Source of the DNA: Trileptium ribeirensis
Lineage: Eukaryota; Nematoda; Enoplea; Enoplida; Thoracostomopsidae
Length of the DNA stretch: 64,000 bases
Direction of reading: 5' to 3'
Assembly (NCBI GenBank): GCA_030248225.1
Contig: JASANE010007084.1
Location: 1-64,000, forward strand
Positions 21,300-34,076 of the stretch are shown here, in pieces; position 1 is the first letter of the stretch, and each line of letters starts with the position of its first letter. Below the pieces are notes generated by a model, which saw only the letters and a program-made list of their open reading frames with translations, ran no database searches and was not told the DNA's origin. Made by a program: the position numbers and the translations under genes.

Positions 21300-22860
21300 C
21301 AAGTAAAATTTTAGCTTTAGCAGACTTCAATGTATTTCGAATTGGCGCTGGTTCCGCCTGCGTGAGCCCCAGGTGATTGTTGGCCTACCCAGTTCTTGCC
21401 TTCTACCCCCTCCCCGGTGTTTGCACTAATGGCTGTATGCTGGCCTATTACAGTTTATGCCTTCTAGCCCCTAGGTACTTCCGAGCGCATTCGAAATTTG
21501 GTGCTTGTTTCGTACCAAGGTGTTTCAAATTGGACTAGGTTCCACCTTTGCGTTCCCCAGGTAGGCTTACCCGATTCTTGCCCTATAGGTTCTCAGGTAC
21601 TTCTCAGCGCAACTAAAATGATACCGAATATTTCTAAGAGTCGCGCAGAGGGAACCTGGACCAATTCGAAATACCTTGGAATTTGCGAAAAATGCGCTAA
21701 ATTTTAGTTGCCCCTGGTAGTACCAGGGGACGTAGAGGGCAAGAACTGGGGATGCCAGCATTAATACCTTAGGGCTCGCAGAGCAGAACCTGGGCCAATT
21801 TGAAATACCACGGAGTGTGCGCAAAATGCGTTAAATTGTACCACGAAGTACCCGGGCTGTAAAGCGCATGGACTGGAAGGCCCGCATTCTACCTGAGGGC
21901 ACGTGTGGGGAACCTGGGCCAATTCGGAAAACCTTGAAGATTGTGGAAAATGACTTTAGTTGCGCTGAGAAGTACCTGGAAACATACAGGGCACGGACTG
22001 GTTTTGGCTACATGCACCTGGCGGCATGCGCAGGGGGACCTGGGCCAATTCGAAACACCTTGGAGTTACGAAAAATTATAGCTAAATGGATGCGCCTGGA
22101 TGTACCAGGGGGGCCAGAAGCCATAAACTGGTACAGGCCAACATTCATCTAGGAACATGACCAGGTAGAAAGTTGGCGTAGCCTATTCTTGCCTGTAGGT
22201 TCCCAGATCTTGGCGGCGCAACTAAAAAATCTAGCGAATTGTTCTCAAAATTCAAGGTATTTCGAATTGGCCCGGGTCCCCCTTCGCATGCCCCTATGTG
22301 AATGTTGACATGCCCCAGATTTTATATGCCTTCTAGCTCCCCGAGTACTGCCAGGCGCAAAATTTAGCAAATTTTTGCAAGCTCCAAGATATTTCGAATT
22401 GGCCCAGGTTCATCTGGCATGGGCCCCCAGGTAACATATTGGCCTCCACAGTTCATGGGTTTTACGTCCCGCTGCCCTTCCATACGCAGCTAAATTTTAG
22501 CGCATTTTTTTGCAAATTCCAATATATTTCGAATTGGCCCAGGTTCATCTTGCATGGGCCCCCAGGTACAATATTGGACTCTCCAGTTCATGGGTTTTAC
22601 GTCCCCTGGCCCTTCCAGACGCATCTAAATTTTAGCGCATTTTTTCGCAAATTCCAAGATATTTCGAATTGGCCCAGGTTCATCTTGAATGGGCCCCCAG
22701 CTACAATATTGGACTCCCCAGTTCATGGGTTTTACGTCCCCTTGCCCTTCCAAACGCAGCTAAATTTTAGCGCATTTTTTCGCAAATTCCAAGGTATTTC
22801 GAATTAGCCCAGGTTCCCCTGCTCATACCTCTGGTGCATGTTGGCCTCCTCCAGCTCGTC
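21300..22860. repeat. Tandem 125-130 bp repeat in alternating orientations
   Basis: The monomer carries TTTCGAATTGGCCCAGGTT and AATTTTAGCGCATTTTTTCG. Forward copies occupy about 21,300-21,640, reverse-complement copies about 21,645-22,140, and forward copies again about 22,160-22,860, with the cleanest spacing (about 131 bp) at 22,430-22,800. The orientation flips create long inverted repeats. Apparent ORFs in this span translate the monomer and are not treated as genes. Confidence 0.75.
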
Positions 22861-24199
22861 CTATAGGTTCAAATTTCGATTTCACGAAACGCCAATGTCT
22901 TCTTCAAGAGTTGAATATCGATAATAAGTTAAAAGCTGTATGAAAGGGTAGGTAACGACAAACAAACTTCGAAATTTAATATTTTATGGATTAGAGGGAA
23001 GCTACCTATTAATGTGTTGAAATGTTAGGATAATGTTTAATACTATACATGCAACCATTACTTTTAGTAATTAATATAAAAGGTTTTGGCACTCACGGCT
23101 AGCAGCACACGGGATGACATTTAAATCAGCCGTTTACATATTGTCCTTCTGCGACAGCCATAAAAATTATTACGGAACGAACCTACAGTACTAAAACAAA
23201 ATTAAGAATGGGATGAACCATTTAATAATTTTCGAGCAACATTGATAATAAAAGCATTTCGACCGGCAGTTTTTTATGAATTTAGCGTAGCAAAATTCTA
23301 AAAGAAGGATACATTTCACAATGATATCGACACAGTATTACAATTAGATGAAGTTCAGCATGATGACGTCTGACTCACCCAGTAACGCGACATTGTTTGT
23401 AAATTATGTACATCGACACGTACATCCTATAACGCTCCAATTAGCACAACCGAATTAATGTTTGTTTATTCATAACAGTATATGTATTACAACAAAAATA
23501 TGGACAAAATAATCGTAGTAAACGGCTACGAGGCATACTGCTCAATTCAATAGAGAAAAAAAGCGGAACATTTCAGTTTTGGCTAGAATCTATTGGCTCC
23601 CGGTTTAGGACTGCCAGTGTAACTTGACTTAAGTTAGTAGCTACCTTGATGGCACGGTTGTATTTTGAGACAAATAGTTATAAAATTTGTAAACTTTGTG
23701 TTCATACCAAAACAGCTAAGGCCTAAGGAATCAAAATATTGACGTTTGTGCCACCAGTAAAGCTTTGCTCACGCTATGATTCACTACCATGGTTTTGCGA
23801 CGATACAAAAGTTTAGCTTGATTAATTCTCAAAAACTACAGAACTGACTATGCAGCCACTCTAAGCTTCAAAACAGTGACATTGTGCTACAATTGTTCCA
23901 CTTAGAGGTTAAAGTAAACAGTTCAGTGTTTAAAATTCGTCTGAGTCATGCTCACTATCGCTATCTTCGTTAGTATGTTCTGATATCCCAGCATAACTGG
24001 CAAAGGTGGTTGGCCGATTAACGCTGTGACGTTTATTTGCTGTCGCTTTTCGCGCTTGATTCGCTTTGACCAGCGATTGCAATGTTTTATCGTACCTCTG
24101 AGCTGAAACAATTAGTATCTCGCAAGCTAAGTTGAAAAAAATAGCAATGCTGATTTTATTTTTAAATTAGGTATTTTGTTTAAGCACTTGTAACAGGCT
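22861..24199. other. AT-rich host sequence, no gene recognised
   Basis: No family motif, splice-bounded exon or clear repeat was found on either strand. The only longer frame (minus, near 23,923-24,111) lacks recognisable features. Confidence 0.5.
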
Positions 24200-24202
24200 G
24201 TG

Positions 24203-24277
24203 TTTGATGTATATACCACCCTAAAACCTCACTGCGTTTGATGTATATACCACCCTAAAACCTCTTAAGCCTAGAAC
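24203..24277. repeat. Direct repeat, two copies of about 37 bp
   Basis: GTTTGATGTATATACCACCC followed by TAAAACCTC occurs twice back to back. Confidence 0.8.
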
Positions 24278-24419
24278 TCATTCAAAACGCTTAAAGCTCG
24301 TCAACCCTAAACCCAATGAAGCCAACTGACAACGCATTAAATACAGTACTCGCCAGAAATGAATGCTATACGTTCTATGTTCGCTCGATATCTGGTCGAT
24401 GTTCGTTCTATAAATTCAA

Positions 24420-24570
24420 AATTTTGTTCGAAATGTGTTCGAATTTTGTTCGAGACTTTTTCGAAATTTTGGAGCAGCTTTTTAAATTTGCTCGGGAGTT
24501 GTTCGAAGTTTGTTCGAAAAGTGTTCGGGAGTTGTTCGAATTTAATTCGAAAAGTGTTCGGGAATAAATT
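24420..24570. repeat. GTTCGA-rich simple repeat
   Basis: About a dozen GTTCGA/TTCGAA words occur at irregular 10-20 base spacing, producing Phe/Glu/Leu-rich frames. Not considered coding. Confidence 0.6.
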
Positions 24571-25770
24571 TGGTTCGATTTCTGTTCGATCTCAGTTTGA
24601 AAACCTACACTCATTTGTGGCCATTACTGCATTCATGCTGGTCTCTAGATAACCGAACCATTGTATTCACCATCCTATGTAGACAATTGCAGATGACTAA
24701 ATCATTATATTTAGAATTCGGAAATAAAGACGATTGTTGATATTCTACGCGCAAAACACGATAGACAAATGAAAACACACTATATTTTGGAAATGCGGAT
24801 CGCCCACAGTAAAACGTTTGAAATCCCACGAAAAGGTATAATATAGTCAATTTGCGTTATTGATAGCAAAAACATCGTAAAAAGCATGCCTGATAACCTA
24901 ACAGAAATTAGGGCCGACAGCCCCCCCCCAAGATAGTGGTCCCATAAAAAGTCTTTGTAAGCAAAGTTCTATACCTCGATGATCTGATTCTCATTTTTCG
25001 ATTCGAAGCCTGTGTTAGGCGATATCAGCTGCGAAACATTGGTATCATACCATCATCTCAAAATCTAAAAGCATTTTTCCGTCTTTCTTCGGGAAGATAA
25101 TGTCGCCAGTGTTCGTGTTCACCTAAAGGGCACATCGTTGCTACTTTTGCAATGGAACAAAAAATTCGTCGAAATCCCTACACCCGAACAAAAGTTATAA
25201 ATGACAGCGACAGACGAAAAATATAAATTCACAATTCGATCGCTTCGTTTCAATAAACTCATTTGAATAAAACACAGTATGAGATGTTATTTGCAAATGA
25301 GAATGTTAGATGTACATTCGTGGTAGCCCAAATTATTCCAGTATATGCGTGTCCACACTTCTTTCCAAAAGCAATAGTTTACCTCTGTGAGGCCTGAATT
25401 AATTTGTGTATTAACGCAAGAGTTCGCAATGTGTGCTGGTGTTTTGTGGACCATGGGCGTTCAAGAATTAAATTAACAAATCAATGATGCAACCTTATAT
25501 AGTGCAGGAAATTAGCTTGTTCCAACCCAAATATACTGACCACTTATGATATTTGCTCGTCTGCTTTAAACTTTGTGTTGGTAAATAAAACGAATTTGTA
25601 CAAATCTGCATTATCAAAACCAATTTGTATCGAAAAATAAATACAATGGGATTTTTAAGCGCCGCTCAGCCTTTTTATCTAGGTTACATTATGTATAATA
25701 TGATGTGCGTGAGTCTGGTTAGTTGCGAATTGGAATTTGAAACTAGCGTTTACATACAAATAACATTTAG
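24571..25770. other. Host sequence without recognised gene
   Basis: No supported feature apart from a poly-C run near 24,920. Short frames only. Confidence 0.5.
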
Positions 25771-25879
25771 AGTTGCCGACCGCCGACTAGTGCTGACCAC
25801 CATTTGTATTGTTGCCTTCCTGCTAGTGGTCAGCCTGCGAGCCGATAAAACGACCGGCTGTCCGCCAAATTGCCGACAG
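25771..25879 (+). CDS. Possible internal exon encoding a signal-anchor-like segment
   Basis: Bounded by AACATTTAG before and GTGAAAAT after. The open frame reads VADRRLVLTTICIVAFLLV and then SLRADKTTGCPPNCRQ: a basic start, a hydrophobic stretch of about 16 residues and a Cys/Pro-rich tail, as in a signal peptide or signal anchor. Local GC is higher than in the surrounding sequence. No neighbouring exon was identified, so this is tentative. Confidence 0.3.
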
Positions 25880-26143
25880 GTGAAAATTTTCCGGCACGCA
25901 TCGAGTGGTGCGGCGAACATCTTCAAAATTAGGTTTGGTTTACCAAATATATATTTTCTTAAAGTGCTAAATTTTCAGTGTTAATTGTACATGAAAAAGT
26001 TGATTTCTCGTTTTGGGTCTTCAATGTGATTAATATGTAATATACTTCATACACAGTTACTAGTTGAATACTATGCTCATTGGGCTACAGTTTCGATTTA
26101 GGACATTTTCAAAAATTTGACTAAGCTCATTGAACGGTACATA

Positions 26144-26308
26144 CAGTCACGCTCAGAAATAAAAGCAAATTTTTCGCAAATAGTTCGCCTAAAATTCGCG
26201 AATTATTCGCGAATAACACTATGTACGCAACAGAACAGCTTTTAATTTTTTCGCAAATTATTCGCGAACAATTCTCGACAAATTGGCTTTTATTTCTGAA
26301 CGGAACTG
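26144..26308. mobile_element. Tc1/mariner-type MITE with TA target duplication
   Basis: The 165-bp element starts CAGTCACGCTCAGAAATAAA and ends with the near-complement (TTTATTTCTGAACGGAACTG). It is flanked on both sides by TA (26,142-26,143 and 26,309-26,310). Terminal inverted repeats of about 35 bp with CAGT ends and TA duplication are the Tc1/mariner signature. There is no coding capacity. The centre is rich in TTCGCGAA-type words. Confidence 0.85.
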
Positions 26309-26310
26309 TA

Positions 26311-28513
26311 CAAATCGAAGAAAATTTTGTTATAAATATGGCTCAAATTTTGATTTTTAACGGTTTTGACGAAGTGGGTCCAGTGATACCAACTGAGTTT
26401 CTTCATTAATAATAATTTTTGGGGTTGGAGGGGTATAGTCTAGAACCCCACGTTTTTATTACACAACTAAACTTTATATTAACAAAAAAGATTTGGCTCA
26501 TACTTTCACATGGCATTATCATATTTTTTAAGTTAGGTATACACATTATGTAGGATGACATGATTGGCCTCACGAACATTGACGGACAGTTTCGATGACA
26601 TTCGCATAAAATAAGTAATTTTTACTAAGTAAAATTGAATTAATTGTAGCAACTACGGTCTTAGCGCAGCATCTAGTTTATATATCCCATAAAAGTCAAA
26701 TTTTACGTAATCGTACATCACTCCACTCTGTGTAGGTAAGCCATGGTTGCACTTTTGTTAAAATCACAAGCTGAATCTTGCAAAAATGCACGTTCGCATT
26801 TTTGCCATTGGTATTTAGCGATTTAGTGACCGCGATTGATGAATTTGCGATGGCTGCAGGCGGGTTTTCTGTCCAGCCCCTACTGGCTACATTGGATACA
26901 TGGCATTATTATCCACCACGTGTATATTTACAACTGACTGCAATTCGTTTAGTAAGTACATAAGTTATGTAGTTGTTTAGGTTTAACCGTGCGCATTACT
27001 AGATGCTTCGCTGGGACTGTTAGGTTTACAGCTCATGTTATTTATTGGCTAGTCAGTACAAGGCATTCGAAATGCTTGGATTCTTTGCAACGCATAACGA
27101 CTAAACTAATTTAATTTATTGTCATTAATATACAGTTTCATCAAAAATCAACTAAAGCCGTTCATTATAAAAATACTGCAACTTTTAATGTAATCTGCCC
27201 CGGAAAATGTGTTGCACCTTTATTTCGTAACCTAATACGAAATCGGAAAGTAGACATGTTTCCGCCTGTCGCTGATGCGATTGATGCGCAGTGAAATACT
27301 GAGCCAAACAGAACCAAATATACTGAACCCTTATTTGATAACGATAAAATATGGAAGAATTTTGGTTAAAAGTAATACTCTAGTCTATGCTTTTTATTCC
27401 GCAATTTCAACAACATTGGGAATGTGTTAATGATAAGTAGTCATCCTAACATTAAGGTACACAAACTGTCAAAATATAAATATATATATATCGTGAGTAA
27501 GTCGCAGGATTTCATGACATCATCAGTGGCGGTACGATTTTGGTACAAAATTGGTTGTAGGCTTCTTTTTTAACTATTTGCCAAATGGTTTACTGGCTAG
27601 CTATTATTCTTGACAGTACAGTATTTAATATCGCTTGTACTGCGCAAGTTATTGTTACATTACAATAGCAGTTCCCATTCTGCAGGCGAAAGCAACAAAA
27701 TTAATCTTGATTTCAGCCTAACATTGAAAGATTTTTAACGCGTGCTCTCGAAGAGGTAAACATATATATAAATAAATGCTTTCGGTATTGATCGCAGTTG
27801 GTTACTTACATCCACTGGTCAAAGAATTACGGATATCCGCCTATTCGTTCCTGAGTTATGGTCGTTGATGTAACAATACTTTGCATTTGTTTGGTAACCT
27901 AGTAACAGCATGATCTAGCTTGTGCGAAAGTAAATTTATTTAGTAACGAAAAATAATTTTAATGTTTTTCCTGATATGGAAGTTTTTATTAAAAGTTATT
28001 AGTCTCACACCATTGACATTCTAAAGGCCAGTAAATATACAAAAAATTGTAGATATCAAGCGAGCATAGCGATCAAAAATCGCAAACTCCGAAACACACC
28101 GTACACATAATTAATGGATGTAATTACCTACTGGGTAAATCCAACAGTGAAAAGTTGCATTCTGTTACGGTATATTAGTTCTGCACAAAATTGTTGACTT
28201 CTTTGCTACATTTCAATTTGACAGGTAGATTATAGCAAAGTCTTTAGTGTATAAAATCCAGCTTTTAACTTAATTATGTAGCTGCATCGTGCATACAAGT
28301 TTAGTAAATTTGATGGTTAATACTGGGCGTATGCCGTACAGATCTCTTTAAAACCTGACATGTCATTTGTCCTGGGAACAAACGCGTTCTATGAGACTAA
28401 CGGATAAACCTCGATTATGTATATATAAATGATTTTCAATATTGAAAATTATACATTGAAATTGCTCATTCAGATTTTTATAGCAGCTTTTTATAAGTAT
28501 TACAAAAACATAC
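26311..28513. other. AT-rich host sequence, no gene recognised
   Basis: No splice-bounded exon or family motif could be supported. A plus-strand frame at 26,778-26,963 is open but featureless. Confidence 0.45.
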
Positions 28514-28723
28514 CTCGCCTCCGTAGGATGTCAACATGATGCTGGATAAGGAGACGGGCTTGATCTTCGAACAATAAACAATCTTCAGCAATTTCTCGAG
28601 CGTATTCCAAAGGATTAAGATTTTGCATAATAAGATGTTCAGTTCGTGTTTTGATAATTACAGACGGCAGAGTTTCCATCTGACACGATTCATCTTGCAT
28701 TGCAGCCATTACTGCGTCCTCTG
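28514..28723 (-). CDS. Probable internal exon, phase 1-1, function unknown
   Basis: On the minus strand a 210-nt open segment lies between acceptor TGACTTCAG and donor GTATGT. It encodes about 70 residues, including EDAVMAAMQDESCQMETLP, EYAREIAEDCLLFEDQARLL and HHVDILRRRG. The composition is helical, charged and protein-like. Length is a multiple of three with phase-1 borders, like the host exons at 50-64 kb. I do not recognise the family. It lies on the same strand as the transposase-like gene at 34-36 kb, but that gene ends in its own stop, so this belongs to another transcript. Confidence 0.5.
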
Positions 28724-29133
28724 CTGAAGTCACACAATGTATACCTTTTAAAGCTTTTTCATAATGGAAATGTTACTTTGTTAAGTATCATTAAACAGTT
28801 CAAAATTGTACAAATGCATGATATAGCCAGCATAAGTAAACTATTGTCTTTAAGAGTAAAGAAAGGCTAAAAGCAATATATCCAATTGGTGAAACGCCAA
28901 AGTTATCACATGCAATAAGTATGGCAGTAATTTCAAAATTATAAAGCAATATCGCGGAACAATCAGGTAGCTTCGGGCTTTTAGCTACAAATGTAATGTT
29001 TAATGCGTTGAAGTATCAGGTCAAAGTATATATAAAACCGAAAAGACATATCAAACTCGATGATAAGTGGAAAATGATAAAAATACATCAGCCATCTACC
29101 AATCTAACTGTAATTTCAGCGTTCCGTAATACG

Positions 29134-29589
29134 TGAGTCCACTTAAGGTGAGTACACCAGGGTTGTTCTTTTGTCATTTTTGTGATCTTTATTCGTGAAA
29201 AATTCGCGTTCGCATTTGTCCCATTGCTATATTGTAGTTTTGCGATTTACGAATGGAATTTCCGTTCGCGCGCATATTTCTCGATTTCACAGATTGTCCA
29301 TGTCCATTAAGCGACGTTCTGAATCAGACAGCTACGTTCGTTGTCTGTTTGTGTATTAAGCATACTTGAAAAACGCGATTGATAATCGCGTTTTGCAAAG
29401 GGACACGGTCAGTAAATTGCGGTGCTGAATTGCAAAATAGTGAAGGCGAACAAAGCTTACGCGTTCCTGAATCACAAATCGTGTACGATAACATAAGGGA
29501 AAATCGTGATTTGTTCGCGCTCATTGCTTTTACAAATGAACAGACTTGACAAACGAACGACCCAGATGTACGCATGTAAAGTGGACTCA
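29134..29589. mobile_element. Possible MITE with about 45-bp inverted ends
   Basis: The left end TGAGTCCACTTAAGGTGAGT is mirrored by the right end (reverse complement TGAGTCCACTTTACATGCGT), with similarity continuing through GGGT(T/C)GTTC and TTTTGTCA. The interior of about 370 bp has no credible gene; the minus ORF at 29,324-29,590 lies within it. No target duplication is evident, so the family is unassigned. Confidence 0.5.
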
Positions 29590-32500
29590 TGCATAATTTT
29601 TCGGAAAATTAACCAAATTCAGCTGGCCCCGCAATTATAGGGCGCATTCGTGATCGTGATGCTTTACTTTTTAACCAAATAATTTGTCGAAATTCGCATT
29701 TCTCGGACTCACGATATTTTGATACTCACAGATTAATTTTTATTTTAATATATAATTTTTATTAATTTTTAGACTAGCTTTATTCCCGAATTTAACTTCT
29801 GATACTTGTTGAAACGGAGCTGGCTAATCGGGCAGTTTCCACTGACGGCACTATTCAAGAAACGTTGAAACTTTCTTCGCCTGTAGGTGTAACCTACAAC
29901 TCATATTTAAGTGGATTGATCTCGACAAAATGTTTCAATTTTGTGCCTTTTAGTTGAACACTAAGAGCCCTGAACCCATCTACCAGGTCAAAATGACGAG
30001 CTAGTTTTTAAGGTCCTTCACCAAATGTGCAAACAATGCTAACACCACTTTTTGCTGTGGTTCTAACTAGCCTATCGTTAACAAACTCGATTTCAAGAAT
30101 ATAGTCTGGTTTCATTAGCGCAGTTAGTAGCGCTACCACGACATCAAGAATCATTTACACCTAATATATATTTAGGGTTTTGGTAGGCTGAATACGATGG
30201 TTTGGTTAAATAGAATCCCGAATAAATGTAACAGGCCCGTTCCGGCCCGTTACGTGTCTTTCACGTGATTTCGACGCTGAAATTGCTTAAACAGGCCTTA
30301 AATCGAACCAGAAAAGGTTTACAGGAGTAAAGTTTTCAATAAACATTTTATCAACAAACAAGAATTGATCATGTTCAGTTTGTTGGTTGCTTTGTTATTA
30401 TATATTGATAAAAATATCATAGTCTTGACAAAAAATTCAGGGTATAGGTAGATTTAAAAATGATATCCTGTGAAGTTGTATGTTGTCCTGGAGATTTATA
30501 AATATGAATAACAAACTACAGCTGCCACAAAGTTGCACTTTTTGTCAGAAATTAGGTATTTAGCCCCGACCGTTTGGACTTTAACCGCAATTTGGTAGCT
30601 TTTTACAATCAGGCATCCCTGGCTTCCGTATGCTCTGACGGCTCTCCGGCATCTCATCTAAATTCCCTATATTCTGAATGAATTAAGGTTAACTATAAAT
30701 TGAAATATCCACCTCTAATAATTTAAAACTGTTCACTAAAATAGACTTAATCGTAGTGTAACCCTACACCGCAAACAATATTGGTGCAAATGCATCTTAT
30801 TAAAAGAAAAAATGTTTATTATGTATCTCTACTCTGTAATGTATCGTAAAATAGTGTAGGAGCAGTCAGTGGTTAGGACTTTATATACAGTCTTTGAAGG
30901 TCAAATAAATATTTGAATTTTAAGATATTAGTTTTCCATATTCGGATATCAGCATTATCTGATATATCCCACAATTTTACACGGGTATGGTAATCCATAT
31001 CCCTGCCCATCACAACTGAGGGCATGCACTAGGGGACCGCAGAAATTCCAAAGTATTTGGGTGGCTTCCTCTATTATTTTCGGAAGCCATCAATTTATTG
31101 AAAAGTCGCATAAAAATACAGACCATCAATATGTCCATGCCAAAACCAATCAGAAAAATTAATTGCACAGTTGAGCACCACTTCAAGAAACTCTGCTGAC
31201 CCCGTTTAAATGCAAAGTCCAGTCAAAATGTAATTCTATTTTGATAGATGTTTGGACGTGCCAACTTTAGGTACTGAGGTCCCGTTTGCTTGACATGTGT
31301 ATTACGTATATGAAGCGGTCTGGACTGAGAAAAACAAATAACATTTCGAAGACAAGGCATGCCGATATTATCGAAAATAATGTATAAATTACGAACCTTT
31401 AAGAAAATGCCGACGGCAAGGTCCGTCACATTTTTTGCAGTATTGCCCCCATAATGTGTTAGGATCTGGCACTGGATAAAAAATTTTGAACACCGATGGA
31501 CCATCAGGAAACCACAAATAGTTGTTCCTGAAATAGCGATAGTAAAAATGCAATATTTTGTCAGTTGCTATATATATAGGCACGAGTTTCCACGTATTAA
31601 ACTAGTACATATGGTAGCGCATTGTGACTTTGTATTTGACGGTTATGACGAAAGGTTTCAATTAAACAAGAAGCCAATTTGGCATTTACATGTTGACATT
31701 GTAGTTAAGCTAAATAAGGCACCAAAGCCGTTGTGCCGCAAAACAAAGGGCAAAGTGCCTTGTATCAAAGTACTCAGCTAAACGCCCAGGTTTATTGTGG
31801 AAACTAAATTCACAGTTTACGAGCAATGAAACATTAACACAATAGACAATTCATTAGATTTATATCACAAGATGTTTCTATTTGTGAGACGTGCTAAACC
31901 TTTGAAGTTGTTACTTGCCACAATGCAAAGACTAAATTAGGGCAAAAAATACAAGGTTAATATGTATTTTTCAAACGCTCTTATATTATACTAGTACACA
32001 ACTAGTTGTGCTGGAGCAGCTTCAATCACATGAAGTTCTAAACCAAAGTCAGCAAAATTAGTTTTTGCTTGTATAGAACACAGCTACAGACACTATGTAT
32101 GCCATTTCTCGTCAAAGGTTCTACATATTCCACGAGAACACTTTTTGGATTATCATACCTGGGTTCATGACATGTGATTATTTAGCACTGGGTCTTGTTA
32201 TAGCCCAAGAAAATAATAAAGTAAAATTTAAAGCGAGAACAGCCAACTACAGACAATTTGGCTCGACAGAGGATGATATTTATTTCTTAGGGGAATGGCT
32301 GCTGACGTCCAGCTTGCTTTCCAAGGGGCGAAGTATTGGCCTTCCTTTTACAAGGTCTCAGGCTTTCTGTGTGGTTTGTTCCTGTTTTTTTGGCTAGAAA
32401 TGTAAAATGGATGGTAGAAGTTAGGTGGTTGACCCAATATTATGTAGTCCCAGCTAAGCATCTAGAAAAACCTACAACCGCCCCTTACAGTTAAAAATTT

Positions 32501-34076
32501 GTGACGTCGCTAGTGCTTTGTGAAAGCAATATGCATTTGATGGTAGAGTTTCTGAGGGCTATAACGATCCTTGGGCAGAAAATTGTCATTTCGGACCGAT
32601 TAGCCATTTAATTAAGTTAATTACGTTGATAAGCATTATATTGGGGCCAATTTTTCTAATTTTGTTTTTGGTTATAAACATAGAAACAATATCAGACCGA
32701 TGTTACACAATTACTGCCCAATTTTATATAGTTATAGTGTAATGCCATGTCAGAAAAAAAGTAAAAATCACAGTAAAGCACTGCTGTAAATAGTTTATAA
32801 AATCTGACGCTAAGTAACGCTTCGACGATATTGTCAGACACATGTTGCTTTTTGATTTCACCATACGTTTAAAATAGAGATTGATATCATGGTGAAAGGG
32901 TTTTTTAATTGCGAAAAAAGCTGCGAAATTTCAGAATGTTTCAGGAATCTTGAAAAATTCAGAATTCTGCGGACACTGGATTTCTGACATTTGTTATAAA
33001 CCCACCGGTTTCCATTGCAATCGTCTACCAATCAACCATGATTTCATGGGCCGCATTTTAAGCAACGATAGTGGAACACTTATTCAATATTTCTAGTTCG
33101 CGATTCTCTTTTCGAAACGACTTGTTTGTATTTACACTCTTTTATGCCAAACGATTTCTTGTTATCCTTGGTGTATATTTTCATCAGCCATTGTAGTACA
33201 CTGTTAAGCATACATACTGATGCTCTGAGCTTTCAGGGGAAGTAGAGGTCGATTGAGGTCCGCTCGGAGGAGTAGCCCTCAAGATAGCGGGTATCAGGGG
33301 GTGTGCACCGAAAATAGTTGACAACTCCCGTCACACTCCCATTTTTGCCCATTTTACTTCAATTCTTTGGTTCCCGAATACAATGAATTTTTTCATATCA
33401 CATATCTTGACGCATTATCTAATTATGTTCTTTAACTTGTGAGAGAATTGTGTCTGACGGTGTGACTGCAGTCAAAATTGGAACGTGTTGAGATTTATGC
33501 TGATTAAATAACCAAGTTATTTTTGGCAGGGTCAGGCGAGAGCTTAATGGCCTCGCGAACCATCCTATTTTGTATTTAGCGATGTCGAATTGCAAGTCCT
33601 TGTTACGGAAAAAGGGCCGACTTTCATTCGGTTTTCCGTTAACCCAAAATTGGCAAAATCAAATCCAAATGCCAAAATATAAGACAGTGTTCGAACCGAA
33701 TCTCAGCGTTTTTAATTTGTAAAAATTTTCTCTAATGCCTAACCATTTCAATTTGGATTGTTCACTGTTCGCGAACAAAAGTGGTTTAATTCAAATTGGC
33801 AAATTTTCTTTCTCAAAAATCTGTGTGATTTTATTTTAATTTTTGCGAACAAAAAACTCTTAGACGTTAATTGTGAGCGCTGTGCTCGCGAACAGTTTTG
33901 AGTCGATTTGAATCTACGAAAAACCGTTCCGTAACAATTATTTTGCAAAATTATAAAATAGGATGGCTGGTGGGTCACCTTAAGTTTACCCTTGCATTAA
34001 TGACCAGTTTTATATCTCAGTGCCAGATTGAGCAGATTCGGAGTAAGTTGCTTTGAAGATTTTATATATTATGATC
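29590..34076. other. AT-rich host sequence, no gene recognised
   Basis: Several short frames (for example 31,548-31,781 and 32,095-32,397 on the plus strand) lack motifs or splice context. A possible inverted-repeat pair around CCATCCTATTTT (33,561-33,573 and 33,955-33,967) may bound a small MITE. Nothing further is supported. Confidence 0.45.

Noticed and set aside
32095..32397. 100-residue plus-strand frame
   Set aside because: No motif, repeats or splice context. Its length is not unusual for chance in this much sequence.
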